Shown: in pieces, positions 34,301 through 45,327 of the stretch
Position numbering within the stretch: position 1 is the stretch's first letter
Layout: every line of letters begins with the position of its first letter
Assembly: GCA_033819885.1 (NCBI GenBank)
Contig: JAQYUZ010000033.1
Location: forward strand, 1-64,000
Source: Microbotryomycetes sp. JL201
Taxonomy: Eukaryota; Basidiomycota; Microbotryomycetes
Length of the DNA stretch: 64,000 nucleotides
Direction of reading: 5' to 3'
Notes under the pieces: model-generated
Databases searched by the model: none
What the model was told of the DNA's origin: nothing
Seen by the model: only the letters and a program-made list of their open reading frames with translations
Program-made: the position numbers and the translations under genes

Positions 34301-34482
34301 TCGTACCGCTCTGCTCTGCTCGGCCTGCGCTCGTGCCTCGGCGGGTCGCGCCAGGTCGACGGCACGTTCGCCTTTGCCGGCCATCGCGCATTCGCCGGCG
34401 CAGGTGATGGCGGCGGCAAGTCGGGCAGAGGTGGACTCTTGACGGCACCCGCCGCCGAGTTTGGAGCAGTGCGCGTCGGCAT
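31392..34482 (-). CDS. SEC2: Sec2-type Rab guanine nucleotide exchange factor
   Basis: Exons 34482-34123, 34056-33256 and 33182-31392 give 983 aa. The key part is a coiled coil: ELVQEVIALHHQVSSLEQSY, CAELEKTKDDLMAELENLS and IELFQEANTMV spliced onto AEERKHRAQAESEVERL. This is the Sec2/Rabin8 GEF helix (ELEELTxSLFEEANxMV) that activates Sec4/Rab8 on exocytic vesicles. The flanks are disordered and Ser/Pro-rich; a Gly/Asn/Ser run (NSSSSSNNNNNSD) is coded by a trinucleotide repeat near 33713-33749. The splice between exons 2 and 3 lies inside the GEF motif. It likely works in polarised secretion. An upstream in-frame extension without ATG was excluded by choosing 34482. Confidence 0.85.
33713..33749. 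repeat. Trinucleotide repeat coding Asn/Ser run
   Basis: A GTT/GCT repeat on the plus strand codes a Ser5-Asn5 run in the SEC2-like protein. Confidence 0.7.
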
Positions 34483-35198
34483 CGCCGCCCCTGCTGCGCT
34501 GCGAGGCGCTCGGCTCGGCTTGCTCGTACACCGTTCACCTGTTCTCGCCACGAATGATAGCACTGCTGTGACGATTGCCAGCTACGAATGTCGTCAGGGC
34601 AGTAGCGAGCGGTGAACGCCCGTGTCCACTGTCGGTGGTTCGGACGTGAAAGGCGATCGTCGGATCATTTCATTTGTTCTTGGAGCACAGCAGACGACAA
34701 AATTAAGCATTCCAAAGGGCGGGACTTTTCGAGATCTGAGCTATCAACACTTCTGCTGCCTGCTTGTGTGCCTTTATGACTGCAATGACACTGAAGCGTC
34801 TGCCTCGGCGGTCAGTGCGATGACGTCGCTCACGACCAATTGTTCCCCTATCAGGACAGACGAAAGCAAACGCGACATCGCGCGTAACGGTTGACAGCAG
34901 CAACTCGAACAAGTAACGACCTTATGTCCCTGTGATTACCTTCGAAGGATGACGACGCGCGATAAGCTCGCCCAGTCCGGCAAGGCCGCGAGGAGTCTTT
35001 TCCACACCCAGTCGAACGATCACGCGGCTGTCGAATGTTGAAGCACGTCTATCGCTGTGACGCCTCGTACGTAGCTCCAGCCAGGTCTGTCAGATTCCTC
35101 GGCCAGTCGTGCAGGCATTTAAAGGAGCGTTCGTCTCGTCTCGCCGCGGTGGCGAGCAAAGCTGTCACGCCTCCAGACGCACGCACGCAACCGTCGAC
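34483..35198. other. Divergent promoter region, SEC2-like and Ser/Pro-rich gene
   Basis: This 716-bp stretch separates two divergent starts. Short open frames occur but none shows a domain or splice continuity. Confidence 0.5.
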
Positions 35199-37402
35199 AT
35201 GGACAAGCTCTCGAGAGATCGCCCAACTACGCCCACTTATCGTCCTACAACCTCAAACCCGATTCAGAGCTCCTCCGCTCCGAGCTCGGTGGCAAATGCA
35301 TTCGGCGATTCAACTCGGCTACACAGGAGCCCACTCGACCACGCATCGCGACCAAGTGATGACCGAGGTATTGAGGCATTCCCACATGGAAGTGAATTGC
35401 GCCAAGTCGACAAGGCTTGGGATTCTCTCGAGCGGCCTGTCTCTGGCAAAATCGAACCAAATTTGGTCGACAATGAAGACGACGAAACGGTTCCTGCATA
35501 CGAGCCGACAGCCCAAGCCATAGACCATGGTGACGACCTCAAAGGTAATATGGCGCACCGTGAGCGCGTCGCGGCAGTCGACTTGCACACAAGCTCGCGC
35601 GCAACGGCGCAGCAGCCGCGAGGTCCATCCTCGTCCAGTGTGCCATCGTCGAGCGGAGACTCGTCAAGAGTGACGACAAGTACATCAGCACAAGGCTTGA
35701 CTAAGCAACCATCCCTGCAAAATGTGTCAGCCCTCGAAGCAGGTCAGTCGGCTTTTGGCGGTCTGATCCCGGACCAGGGCGGGATAACCAATGGACCTGA
35801 CGCGGATCCTCTGCTTCCCAGCGCAGTACCACTTTCGTCTCGCTCAAAGACACTTGGAAGCCGCGCAGAGATTCGCAATGGGCTCCGCAGCACTCGATTC
35901 TGGCGAAGCCAGTCCGATGCTCGACTCACCGGCCGACAGCATCAGCAAAATGCCGTTTCCGCTCGATGTCGAATCGTCACCTTGTCTCCTACCTACTGAT
36001 AATCAATCTACGCCAAAGACTGAGCCTCTCTCGCCCGACGACGAGTCATATTCTCTGCACACGCCATCCGAGATTGGTAGAAAGTTGCTTGGCCCTCGTC
36101 CTATGGGCCTGGTCAGCCGCAACAATTCTATCCTGAGCACGAGTGACCGACGCCCTCGCCCGAACCTACCAGCTTGGCCCGGATCTTCTTCTTTGCCGGA
36201 CGAGAAGCATCAACCGTCAAGTTTAGCGCATGCTCATCGACGCTACTCTTCAGTCTCACAAGACGAGCGATTCAAAGTGGCATACAGACCGTCAATGCCC
36301 TCCATTCATTCCGCTCCAAGCAGAATTGAGCCTCTGTCACCGCCGCGTCTCATTCAAGACGAGCTCGCAGTTGACGCGATCGAGCCGGAACGCGATCCCA
36401 AATCTGCAGGTCAGATTCATGCTTGGCGATCGCAAACAAAGGTGGAATTACGGGGCAGTGATAAAATTGCGTCATTGCGGGTTGATTCGCCGCCCCCTGT
36501 TCAGCGGGAGCATGCCGATGACAGCGAGGTCGCGTCAGCAGCCGCTGCATTTGAGGTGCCCTCTATACCGCACGAGCGATCCGTCAGTGAGCCTATACTA
36601 GAGCATCCTTCTGCCTTTCCGCAATGGTCTCGTCTCTCCACGAATGCGCAAGACTTTTCCGCTGTCGAAGCTTATGCCCTGCCACCGGCAATGGCTTATC
36701 AAACTTTGCAAAAGCCCGTCTCGGCGTTGCCTCCAGCGACACAGTCTCAGGCGCCGATGTACGGCGAACCAACCTCGTACATTTTGTCTTCTACGGGTCA
36801 ACCCATACCTGTCTACGCTCCGCCACAGATCGGGCCTTTGTCGACTCGGTCGTTGCCTCGGTTGTCAGTACCAACGGGTCCGCCGGCTTGTTCTGATCAA
36901 ACGTGGTCACCCGTACCTCCGTTGACGGTTCCTCGACCCATCCTCAAGCAACCGACGTCGTCCTCTATCAGTCAAGCAGCTCCTCTCCTTGCCATGACGA
37001 CGCCATCGACCACCACTGACTCAATGCCGTCCAAAACATTTACTCGAGTCGAGTCGTCTTTAATTACCGCCCCCCAGCCATCAATCGGACCGATTGGTCT
37101 GTCCAGCAATTCTTTCGCTACGAACGAATCGAAAAGCTCAACCGACGAGCTCCAAGAACCGTCTGCATTCTCCAAGTGGTCAACCCACTTTAAAAACAAG
37201 GTGAAAGCGCCGTTATCCTTATCAAAACCGACTGTCAAACGACCTTTAAAGACGGATCCAAACCTACATACTGATACGACGGACGACCCGTTCTACGACC
37301 CTTTTCAACCTAGAATTCAACGATCTTCAAGCGTTTTGTCGTCGACAACAAACCATTCTAGCAGCTCGATCCTTGAAAATGATACCATGCGACCTTGCAA
37401 AA

Positions 37403-37438
<36 letters not shown>

Positions 37439-37858
37439 ACGATTCAAACTCTTTACACGTCAGGTTCAAATCACCCGTACCTTCGATTTCTTCTACTTCA
37501 ACAAAGTCGAATTCGTCCAACACGATTTCTACTCGACACGTCCGAAACGGAACAAGAAGTATTGGCCGTACAGGTACAACAACAACCTTTCCAGTCAAGA
37601 AATCAACTTTCTCGACGAGGTTTGGTTCGACGAACGTCGACAACCTTGGTTTCGGTCAAGATTGTACTAGGATCGGACAAAGCACCGAGATCCGAGAGCT
37701 CGAGACGGATGAGAGGCAGAGAAGAGGTAAGTGAAGAGCTTCCCTTGGCTCTGTGGCACGTTCTTCATCCATTTCTTGGTGAGAAGGTCGCTGACGAAGG
37801 ATGGACGAGAACAGATCAAATAACGAGCCTGACTCAATCTTTTGACATGTTGCTATAA
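35199..37858 (+). CDS. Ser/Pro-rich disordered protein, unrecognised
   Basis: Exons 35199-35742, 35822-37726 and 37815-37858 give 830 aa. I do not recognise it. Almost the whole chain is low-complexity Ser/Pro/Thr with many SP sites. One amphipathic helix stands out at the first splice join: VSALEAAQYHFRLAQRHLEA, residues about 173-192, perhaps a MIT-like or binding helix. A Thr run is coded by an ACG repeat. The first long frame would end after RQRRGK, but the sequence there is AGAG-GTAAGT, a perfect donor, and a CTGAC branch and AACAG acceptor follow, so I place a 14-residue last exon ending SLTQSFDMLL. It may be a cell-polarity or signalling adaptor; function unknown. Confidence 0.7.
37406..37437. 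repeat. ACG trinucleotide repeat coding poly-Thr
   Basis: About eleven ACG units in a row code a threonine run in the Ser/Pro-rich protein. Confidence 0.8.
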
Positions 37859-38065
37859 AATACCTCTCTTGAAAACCCACTGTGGCAACAAAAGGTAGTC
37901 CACAGCAAGGTACACGGGAGAGTGACGAGGCGCAATGAACGAGACGAAATCCGCTAGCGTCGGATCAGGCACATGAAAACAATCAAATGACAATGCATGA
38001 AAGCAGGGTTCCAGAAAAACCCTTGGACCCGTACTTATCTTTCCATTTGGGGCCAAGATGAACCT

Positions 38066-40397
38066 CTACACGACTTCGTACCTCTCGACATCCAACAAAC
38101 TGTCGACCGAAAACTCGAAAGCAGAATTGTCTGCCGGGTTCGAAACAGACAAGACTTGTACGCCGCAAACACCTTTTTGGCTGACAAAGTCGACCACGAC
38201 AGGGAAAAAAGCATCCACGTCATCACCTTCAACTTCAAACTCCATCGAGCCGCTCGTCGAGCCAGCCTGCTCAGAAACTTCGTCCAAAACCCAGTCCAAC
38301 CTCGAGCCGTCAGAGCTGAGCGAGTAAGAACCTTGAGAAGGAGCTTCAGAGATTGTGGGTTGGGCGCCGTGAGGAAGAGCAAGAGACATGAGCACGTTGT
38401 GCAGCGACAGTGAAGTGTTTTCGAGTTCGTATTCGAGATTGACCGTACAAACGCCATTGTCCGCCGAAGGCCAGCAGTTGACTGAACGAGTGCGCCCGCA
38501 GGTGTCAGCATTGCAACGGTCACCGCTGCGAAAGGAAGAGAAAACCCACTAGAGATTGGCACGATAGACTCGTCCGTGCCCGTCATCCGCCACTTGAGCA
38601 CGCCAAGTCCTTGTCCGACAGGGAAGCCCTTCTTGCCTTCCTTCAGCCGTATCTCGCCACGTTGGGCCCAAGCGTTCTTGTCAACATTCGGATGAGTCTT
38701 GAACTGCAAGTCATTGGCCTTCGAATAGGACGACGGCGGAGGCAAGGCAATGGCCAACACAGACTTGGCGGGATCAGAAATGCGCAGATCAAGGTCACCC
38801 TTGACAGTGAGCGATTCGACGCCACCGTCTCTGTTGAGCTGCAGTGCCAAGTGTTCGCGCACGACGAGGTGAACGCTTGGACGTCGCGAGCAAGCCAAAG
38901 TCAGTCACACGTTCCACCTCGTCAAAAAAAAATTCCGCGCTGGAGCAACTCACTCTTGGGGCTCGACATCTCCAAACGGGTTGCTGTCTTTGGCTGCCGC
39001 TGCCGGTGGCGGTGGAACAGGTGCTGCTTGCTCGTAAACGTCTTCTTGCTGTCGGTGAGCGAGCAGTGGCTCGTCGTCGACGTTCAATCCGCCCAATGCT
39101 TCTGCCAAAGTCGAATCTTGCTTTTTGGACTTTGATCCAAGTTGCATGCCCTTTGTTTTGAAAGGCTTTGCGGAAGGAGCTGGTCGATCATCGAAAGAAG
39201 GGTACCCTGGCCGGGAAGATGTCGCGCCTGCGTCAAACGATGACGGTGCAGGCGTATACGAATTTTGAGAATACGAGCCGGCTGAAGGGTTTGCGTAAGG
39301 ATTCTGACCGCGACGAGTCATTTCTCGCCGTTGAACTTCGAGTTGTTTTGCCCGTCGCTTGAGCTCTTCCTTTGCCTCGTGCTCCTTGTTCTGCCGAAGA
39401 AAAAAACCAGTGTGTCAAACTTGCGCGCACGGAGACGTGCCGATGCGGAAAAATCGATGCGCTATCTCACCCTCGCAATAATCTCTTGAATCTTTTCCTC
39501 GTGACTCTCCATCTCGAGCACACTCCTTACTTGCTGCAAATTAACGTTTTCCCTCCATCCAAGACTGACGACTTCATCCCACGCGCTCAAGATTTCAAAG
39601 CTGACGCGCATGACGTCGTACTCTCCGATCGCGCCACCTCTGCCGCCGCTTCCAAGCTCTGTGGCGATGCGAGTGACGAGTGACAAGGTCGACAGGTCGA
39701 GCAGGATGTTTGATTGTGTGTTTGTGATGAGGAGGACGTACAAGTCTTCAAGCGGCGTGTATACGAACCGGACTCCAGAAGCTTCGAGGACTGTGTGCTC
39801 TGAAGCGGGCGAGACGAGGCGCGGGAATGATGCCAGCAGCGATTCGAGGCGCGGCCGCGGTAGACCGAGGGCTTGCCGTGAGAGCAGCGCTGTTCAAGCC
39901 GAGCAAGCGAGCAAGCATACAAGTCAGCGATGGCAGCTCAGTCTGGCACGGCGTGTGAGCTGCTAAGCAATGCCTGCTACGGTCGACACTGTTCGAGATG
40001 GCCATATTCGCGCGCGTATGGAACAGCTTGTGAGGTGCACATGCGCGCATGTGTGCGAGCTGTGTCGTGTCGGGCAAGCGCAGAGCCGCAAGTGATCCAG
40101 CGCGACAAGACGGCTCGTCACACCTAGACTGCAGCTCGCCGGACTCTCGGGTACTGTTCTTGTTGCAATGCCGATCACCTCGTCGTCTCGGCGAGACGGT
40201 AGACTACGGCACGCGCCGTTCGGGAACACGTGAACGCGAGGCGTTTGTGTACGCGCAGACGCCCTTTCGCGTCGTTGTCGAGCCAATAACGACGCAACCT
40301 GACACGAATAAAACTCACGCTTGCCGCTCTTTGTGACGATCGACACGGCGAGGACGACCTGCGACGAAACGCGGCCGAGCGCAGCAGCAGCGGCCAT
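38066..40397 (-). CDS. RET2: Coatomer delta subunit (delta-COP)
   Basis: Exons 40397-40319, 39889-39471, 39390-38954, 38875-38550 and 38481-38066 give 558 aa. The N-terminal longin-like domain carries VSIVTKSGK-PLLSRQ, FVYTPLEDLYVLLITNTQSN and NLQQVRSVLEMESHEEKIQE. Then comes a linker with KGMQLGSK (the delta-COP tryptophan-less lock region) and PSFDDRPAPS, and the C-terminal mu-homology domain VHLVVREHLALQLNRDGGVE, INCWPSADNGVCTVNLEYEL. It is part of COPI coats in Golgi-to-ER transport. Intron 1 is 428 nt, the longest intron in the window. The junctions SGK-PLLSRQ and ISI-NCWPS match the family exactly, so the model is firm. Confidence 0.94.
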
Positions 40398-40606
40398 CGA
40401 AATACACGCGACAAGGGGCCAAAATCGTCAGCAGCGTCCATCCATGCATTTCAAGAGCGTGTCACGCACCATGCTTGACCAGGCAGTCCGAGCGGGCGCA
40501 GGTGTACGTACACGCGAGTCCGACACGCAATAACCTTAAACAGGAGGCGCGGCAGCATCCTCTCGACTGTTTTAGGAGCATCTCATCTAACACAACAAGC
40601 ATCTGC

Positions 40607-41907
40607 TTAGAATACAACTTGCACGTCGAGCTCAATCCCCCTCTGCTCGCAAACACTCCTTAACAGCTTCTGCTCGTGGTCGACGCTCGTGCGCATCGCC
40701 GTCCACCTCGTCGTTGACGCGTCAACGACACAAATTTTGACGAGATTGACAAGATGCTTGTGACGGCCGACATCGTCCTTCTCGACCAGGACTGATCGAA
40801 CTTGGGGCAGAGGATAAAACTCGCCCAATTCGAGCACCTTGACGCTCGGGGGAACAGCTTTGAGGTGCCTGACATACTCCAAAGACTCATAACCGAGACT
40901 GCGATCGATTGAGAGTCGTAGTCGTCCGAGCTTGCTTGCGCTGGCCCCACTTGACAGAATTTCGACCAGAGGTAACCGAACAGACGAGTGTGGTCGCTCA
41001 TGTCTTGCAGAATCAAGCCGCAAATCTTTGAACGTCAAACGACAGACATGAGGTACACACAATTTGAGCAAACTGGTCATGTTCAGCAACAGCCGAGCAG
41101 CACGGTCAACGTCCGTATCGTAGACGTCGTCATTGAACTCGACAGTCAAGTGCTCGAGAGTCGCGAACGAAGGACGCAGCCAGTCGAGGCTGAGCGGAAA
41201 CATGGATTTGACAGACAGGTGTCTCAGCTTGCCAGCTGCTGACGGCGGTGACAATGGCGGCGGGTTTTCTCGGATGAGCAGCTGCATGTTGCCGCCTGGG
41301 TTTAGCCGAAGTGTGTCCAGGTCTGTGCATTAATCGACCAGACTCTGGTCAGCGTCGAGAACGCCATGCCGAAAATCGAGTCAGACTTGCTCTGCAATCG
41401 ATCGAGACCGTGCTCTGCGATCACTCGCCACAAGCCGTGGCTCGGGTTGAGCACGGCGATGAACACGTCCTTGGCGTTGCAGCACGCGCCGAAAAGCGTC
41501 TTGACAAGTTGAATGGTGGCGTCCGGCTTGTTTGATGTGATTCGTGGCGAGGACGGACTGAGTTTGAAGATACGGACGACCGAGCACGAACGGGCTCTTT
41601 GAATAAATCGAGGCGATTGGAACGTGTTGATTGACATGTTGAACAGGTCCGGCACGACTATGACGCGCCACAGCAATCGCAAGCACGCATCGGTCCACGT
41701 TCTATGTACGAGAGCGCATCGCACGAGGTCGGCCTGTACGCGATCGACCGTCGGTTGCCAGTCCTCGACAACGTGGAAAGGATCATTGTCATTGGGAATG
41801 CCGTTGACGAGAAAGTGATGGTCGTATTCGACGACATATGACGCGATACGTTCGACGAGCTCGGGCGGTAGGCGCTCGACCGCCATGCAGGAATCACCTG
41901 CGTTCAT
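40607..41907 (-). CDS. F-box protein with leucine-rich repeats
   Basis: Exons 41907-41391 and 41322-40607 give 410 aa. The start of the F-box reads VERLPPELVERIASYVVE, followed by VQADLVRCALVHRTWTDACL and LLWRVIVVPDL, the usual basidiomycete F-box layout. Degenerate LRRs follow (LDRLQNLDTLRLNPGG, LRHLSVKSM, TLEHLTVEFND, KVLELGEF). It probably acts as an SCF ubiquitin-ligase substrate receptor. The two halves lie in different frames. A 67-nt intron with donor GCAAGT (41390-41324, CTGAC branch, CACAG acceptor) joins them and creates LDRLQNLDTLRL; no GT donor does this. It lies 209 bp upstream of delta-COP on the same strand. Confidence 0.82.
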
Positions 41908-42545
41908 TGTGCGAACCAGCGCTGTCAAGCGATTTAGGCGTGAAAGGATTACGAGCTCGAACAGGGCGATTGAACACGATGGGGTTCAGTCACGTGACTA
42001 CCTCCAAAATGCCAATAGAGGTTAGGTATAACCTCGAACAGGGCTGCTGGTCCCGTGCGATCTGCTGGACTAATTTGACATGCACACTTCCGGTCTGGCT
42101 GTGGATTCTCGATTCCGGCAGGACCTTACTTGGCTCGTCTCGAAACGACTTTCATCATTCGTATGCATCCGTAGCCTATTTTCAACGCTGAAATGTGTCA
42201 TGAGACTACTTGATGGACCATACTGTGACCTCGAGCAGATCTGGGAAGAGCAATCTGTCAATTTGCCGGTTATGGTCGAGCGCGGTGCGCACAACCTGCT
42301 CGAATCCTAATAGCGAGCCTAGGCAGGGGTTGTTCGACAGCTAGAACACGCTACGAGATCATCCTGTAATCCAGGATGCCTTCACGGCGCACACCTGGAT
42401 GCGCTCGGGCCTCTTTCTCTCCTCCTTTCTTTCCCCCATCTCGTCACCGACATTCGCTTCATCGCAAGCTATCCAAAGTTTTGTACTTGTGCAAAGGTTT
42501 CAGGCTGTGCCGAGGATCGTGCTGCAGCCGTGAAAGACCGCGAGG
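41908..42545. other. Divergent promoter region, F-box and OCT1
   Basis: This 638-bp stretch holds a perfect GTCACGTGAC palindrome (41989-41998) and the short inverted repeat AGGTTAGGTATAACCT nearby. No gene is visible. Confidence 0.55.
41989..41998. promoter_or_regulatory. GTCACGTGAC palindrome (E-box)
   Basis: A perfect palindrome 82 bp upstream of the F-box start, in the promoter shared with OCT1. Confidence 0.5.
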
Positions 42546-45117
42546 ATGAAGGCAAAGGCGGCGGTTGCGCTGCTCGCCAGTGCAGCATCAAGGCGAATAC
42601 TTCCCTCGATCGAGACCAAGCTGCGGTCTCTCAGACTCGAGTGCTCGTGCCGGAGGCTCCTTGTGACGGCTGCGGGCAGTGGACGGCGCCAACAGCAGCT
42701 GAATGTGCGCTCAGCGGCCATGCGAGACGTTCGAGACGCTCACGACGACGTGCACGACGCCTTCGACGTGCCCACAACATCGTTCGCATCTACGTCTGCG
42801 CGCCCTTCCGGTGTGACGGGCCTGTTCGCTCAGCCGAGCTTGACGAGTCCTCACTCGTTCGTGCCACTCGCACGCAGAACAACATTGCGCGCCAAAGTCA
42901 TCGTCAACAGGCTGTGTAGACCTAGGCAGACACCGACGACGGTCGAAGATGCAGAACGCGAGCTGTTGAGCATGGTCAAAGGCTTGGACAGGTTGAGCGA
43001 CGTCTTGTGTGGCGTCATTGACATGGCAGAATTCGTGAGATACGTGCATCCAGACCCACAGTGGACTCAGGCAGCAAACGACGCGTACGAGGAGCTCGTC
43101 GAGTACATGAACGAGCTCAACACGCACGTCGGATTGTACAAAGTAGGAATATGCGCTCGCATAGAGCAAGTGATCTGTCACTGAAAGGTAGCTGACGGCA
43201 AGGTTCTGATCGCGCAGGGCTTAAAAGTCTTGTACGACATGCTCCCTTCGTCGACGCCGCAGAAATCGCCGGCTTTGTTTGCAGCATATGCCGTCGCAAC
43301 TCCCTTCTTACGCGACTTTGAGAAATCGGGCATTCACTTGCCAGACGACGAGCGCAACCAGTTCGTGACATTGTCTCAATCGATTGTTCAGCTCGGACGG
43401 CGCTTCCTTCAAAACGCCGCCGAACCGAAAGACCCGATTCTCGTCACGGCCAACCAGGTTGCAGAGGCGTTCGGCGAGCCAGCCGCCAGGAGATTTTTCG
43501 ACGGAGCAAAGGAAGGTTGGGTTGACCCAAACAGCTGGGAAGGGCGGGTCCTCGCCAGACAACATCCTTCCGAAGATTTGCGCAGGCGATTGTACCTAGC
43601 CGCCAACAGCGCTCCACGCGACCATGTCGAGACGCTCGAAAACTTGCTCCGCACTCGAGCGCAATTAGCTAGGCTGGTCGGACGAGACAACTGGGGCGAC
43701 GTCGCACTCGAAGACAAGATGGCAAAGTCACCTGACAACGTGATGGGCTTCCTCGAGGCCCTCAATACGCACAACAAGCCCCTCGCCGACAAAAATATCC
43801 AGCTACTCGCTCGCACGAAACGGTTGCACGGCGTTGCAAGTCCGGTGCAAGCTTGGGACAGAGACTTTTATTCGGATTTGAGCAACACGGTCGCGAGCAA
43901 TATCCCAGACATTTCTCCATTCTTTTCGGTCGGAGCATGCTTTGCGGGTCTGTCAAGGTTGTTCACGAGGCTTTACGGCGTCAGGTTCGAGATTGAAGAG
44001 TGTCTGCCAGGAGAAGCATGGGCGCCGGACGTGCGCAAAATAAGAGTCGTCGATGAAGATCAGGGTAGGATCGGCACAATGTACTGCGACTTGTTCGCGA
44101 GGGAAGGCAAACAATCTGGCGCGGCTCATTATACAATTCGGTGCTCACGACGGATTGACGACGACGACGTCGAGGGCGATTTTGACGGCCAACCGTTCGC
44201 CGTGATTGACGGCGTCCAGGTGTCAAGGCATGACATGGAGAGTTTGACAGTCGATCCGGTGGAGTGGAGAGGCAGACCTGGCAAGCATCAAGAGCCTATC
44301 ATTGTGCTTGTTTGTGGGTTCGGCAGCGAGAGCGGGCCGGACCACGGACCGGCGTTCCTGCAGTGGCACGAAGTCGAAACACTCTTTCACGAGATGGGAC
44401 ATGCCATCCATTGTCAGTGTTGACTGGTGTTGACGCGACTGGATCACGATTGACTCTCAGAGCTTTTGCCTTCTCGCAGCCATGATAGGTAGAACCGATT
44501 ACCACAACGTGTCTGGCACGCGTTGCGCCACCGACTTTGTCGAGCTGCCGTCGATCCTCATGGAACACTTTGTTTCTTCTCCTTCCGTCTTGTCACTCTT
44601 TGCCAAACATCCTTCGACCGGTCGGACTTTGCCGACTTCGATCCTCGAGGACGTTCTTGCTGACCGACAACGTTTGAGCGCCCTCGAAACGTCGTCACAA
44701 ATCATGATGGCCGCTCTCGATCAACAGTACCATTCTACGATTGTCAACGATCCTTCGTTCGACTCTACTCGAACGTTGGCTGAATGTCACGATACGTTTC
44801 ACGTGATTCCTTACGCCAAAGGAACGAGTTGGCAAACCCTGTTTGGTCACTTGTTTGGTTACGGAGCGACTTATTATTCTTACTTGTTTGATCGAGCGAT
44901 CGCGGCCAAGTTATTTGCTACAAGATTCAAGACGGACCCGTTGAGTGAAACGCAAGGTCATCAGGTCAAGGATAGATTGTTGAAATGGGGAGGTGGGAAA
45001 GAGCCCTGGGAGATGGTTGGAGAGCTGTTGGAGAGTGACGAGGTCATGGCAGGTGGCAGAAGGGCCATGAGGGAGGTTGGCCGATGGGGCATCGAAGACG
45101 CCGAGAGAGGGCAATAG
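42546..45117 (+). CDS. OCT1: Mitochondrial intermediate peptidase (M3 metallopeptidase)
   Basis: Exons 42546-43142, 43218-44412 and 44480-45117 give 809 aa. An Arg/Ala/Ser-rich N-terminus without acidic residues for the first 20 positions is a likely mitochondrial presequence. The zinc site HEMGHAIH (HExxH) is split by intron 2 just after its last His. Other family motifs are GVTGLFAQPSLTSP, GRDNWGDVALEDKMAKSP, AHYTIRCSRRIDDDD, GRTDYHNVSGTRCATDFVEL and YAKGTSWQTLFGHLFGYGA. The enzyme removes an octapeptide from precursors already cut by the matrix processing peptidase. Size matches yeast Oct1 (about 770 aa). It converges on the photolyase gene with 210 bp between stops. Confidence 0.94.
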
Positions 45118-45327
45118 ATTTAGAGCCACCAAGTGCACATGTGAATAGCAAGCGACATGCACAAGAGTATATTCCAACATAACAAGCAGAGCACAACATG
45201 CTAGATTTTCCAGCTTTAAAGGCGCGAGCGCAGGGGGCGCGAAACTCTTATTCATCATCATCTACTCGCTGGCCAGGGCTGCAGAGATGATTGTCAACTG
45301 ACGCTATACTTGACCTGCTCGCACGGC

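Noticed and set aside
38130-38150. GGGTTCGAAA resembling a tRNA B box
   Set aside because: It lies inside the delta-COP coding exon on the other strand and no A box or acceptor stem accompanies it.
41302-41928. F-box frame ending in THFG as a complete protein
   Set aside because: The downstream LRR half lies in another frame directly after it; a GC-AG intron joins the two with an LRR motif at the join, so the short form is not a separate gene or a frameshifted pseudogene.
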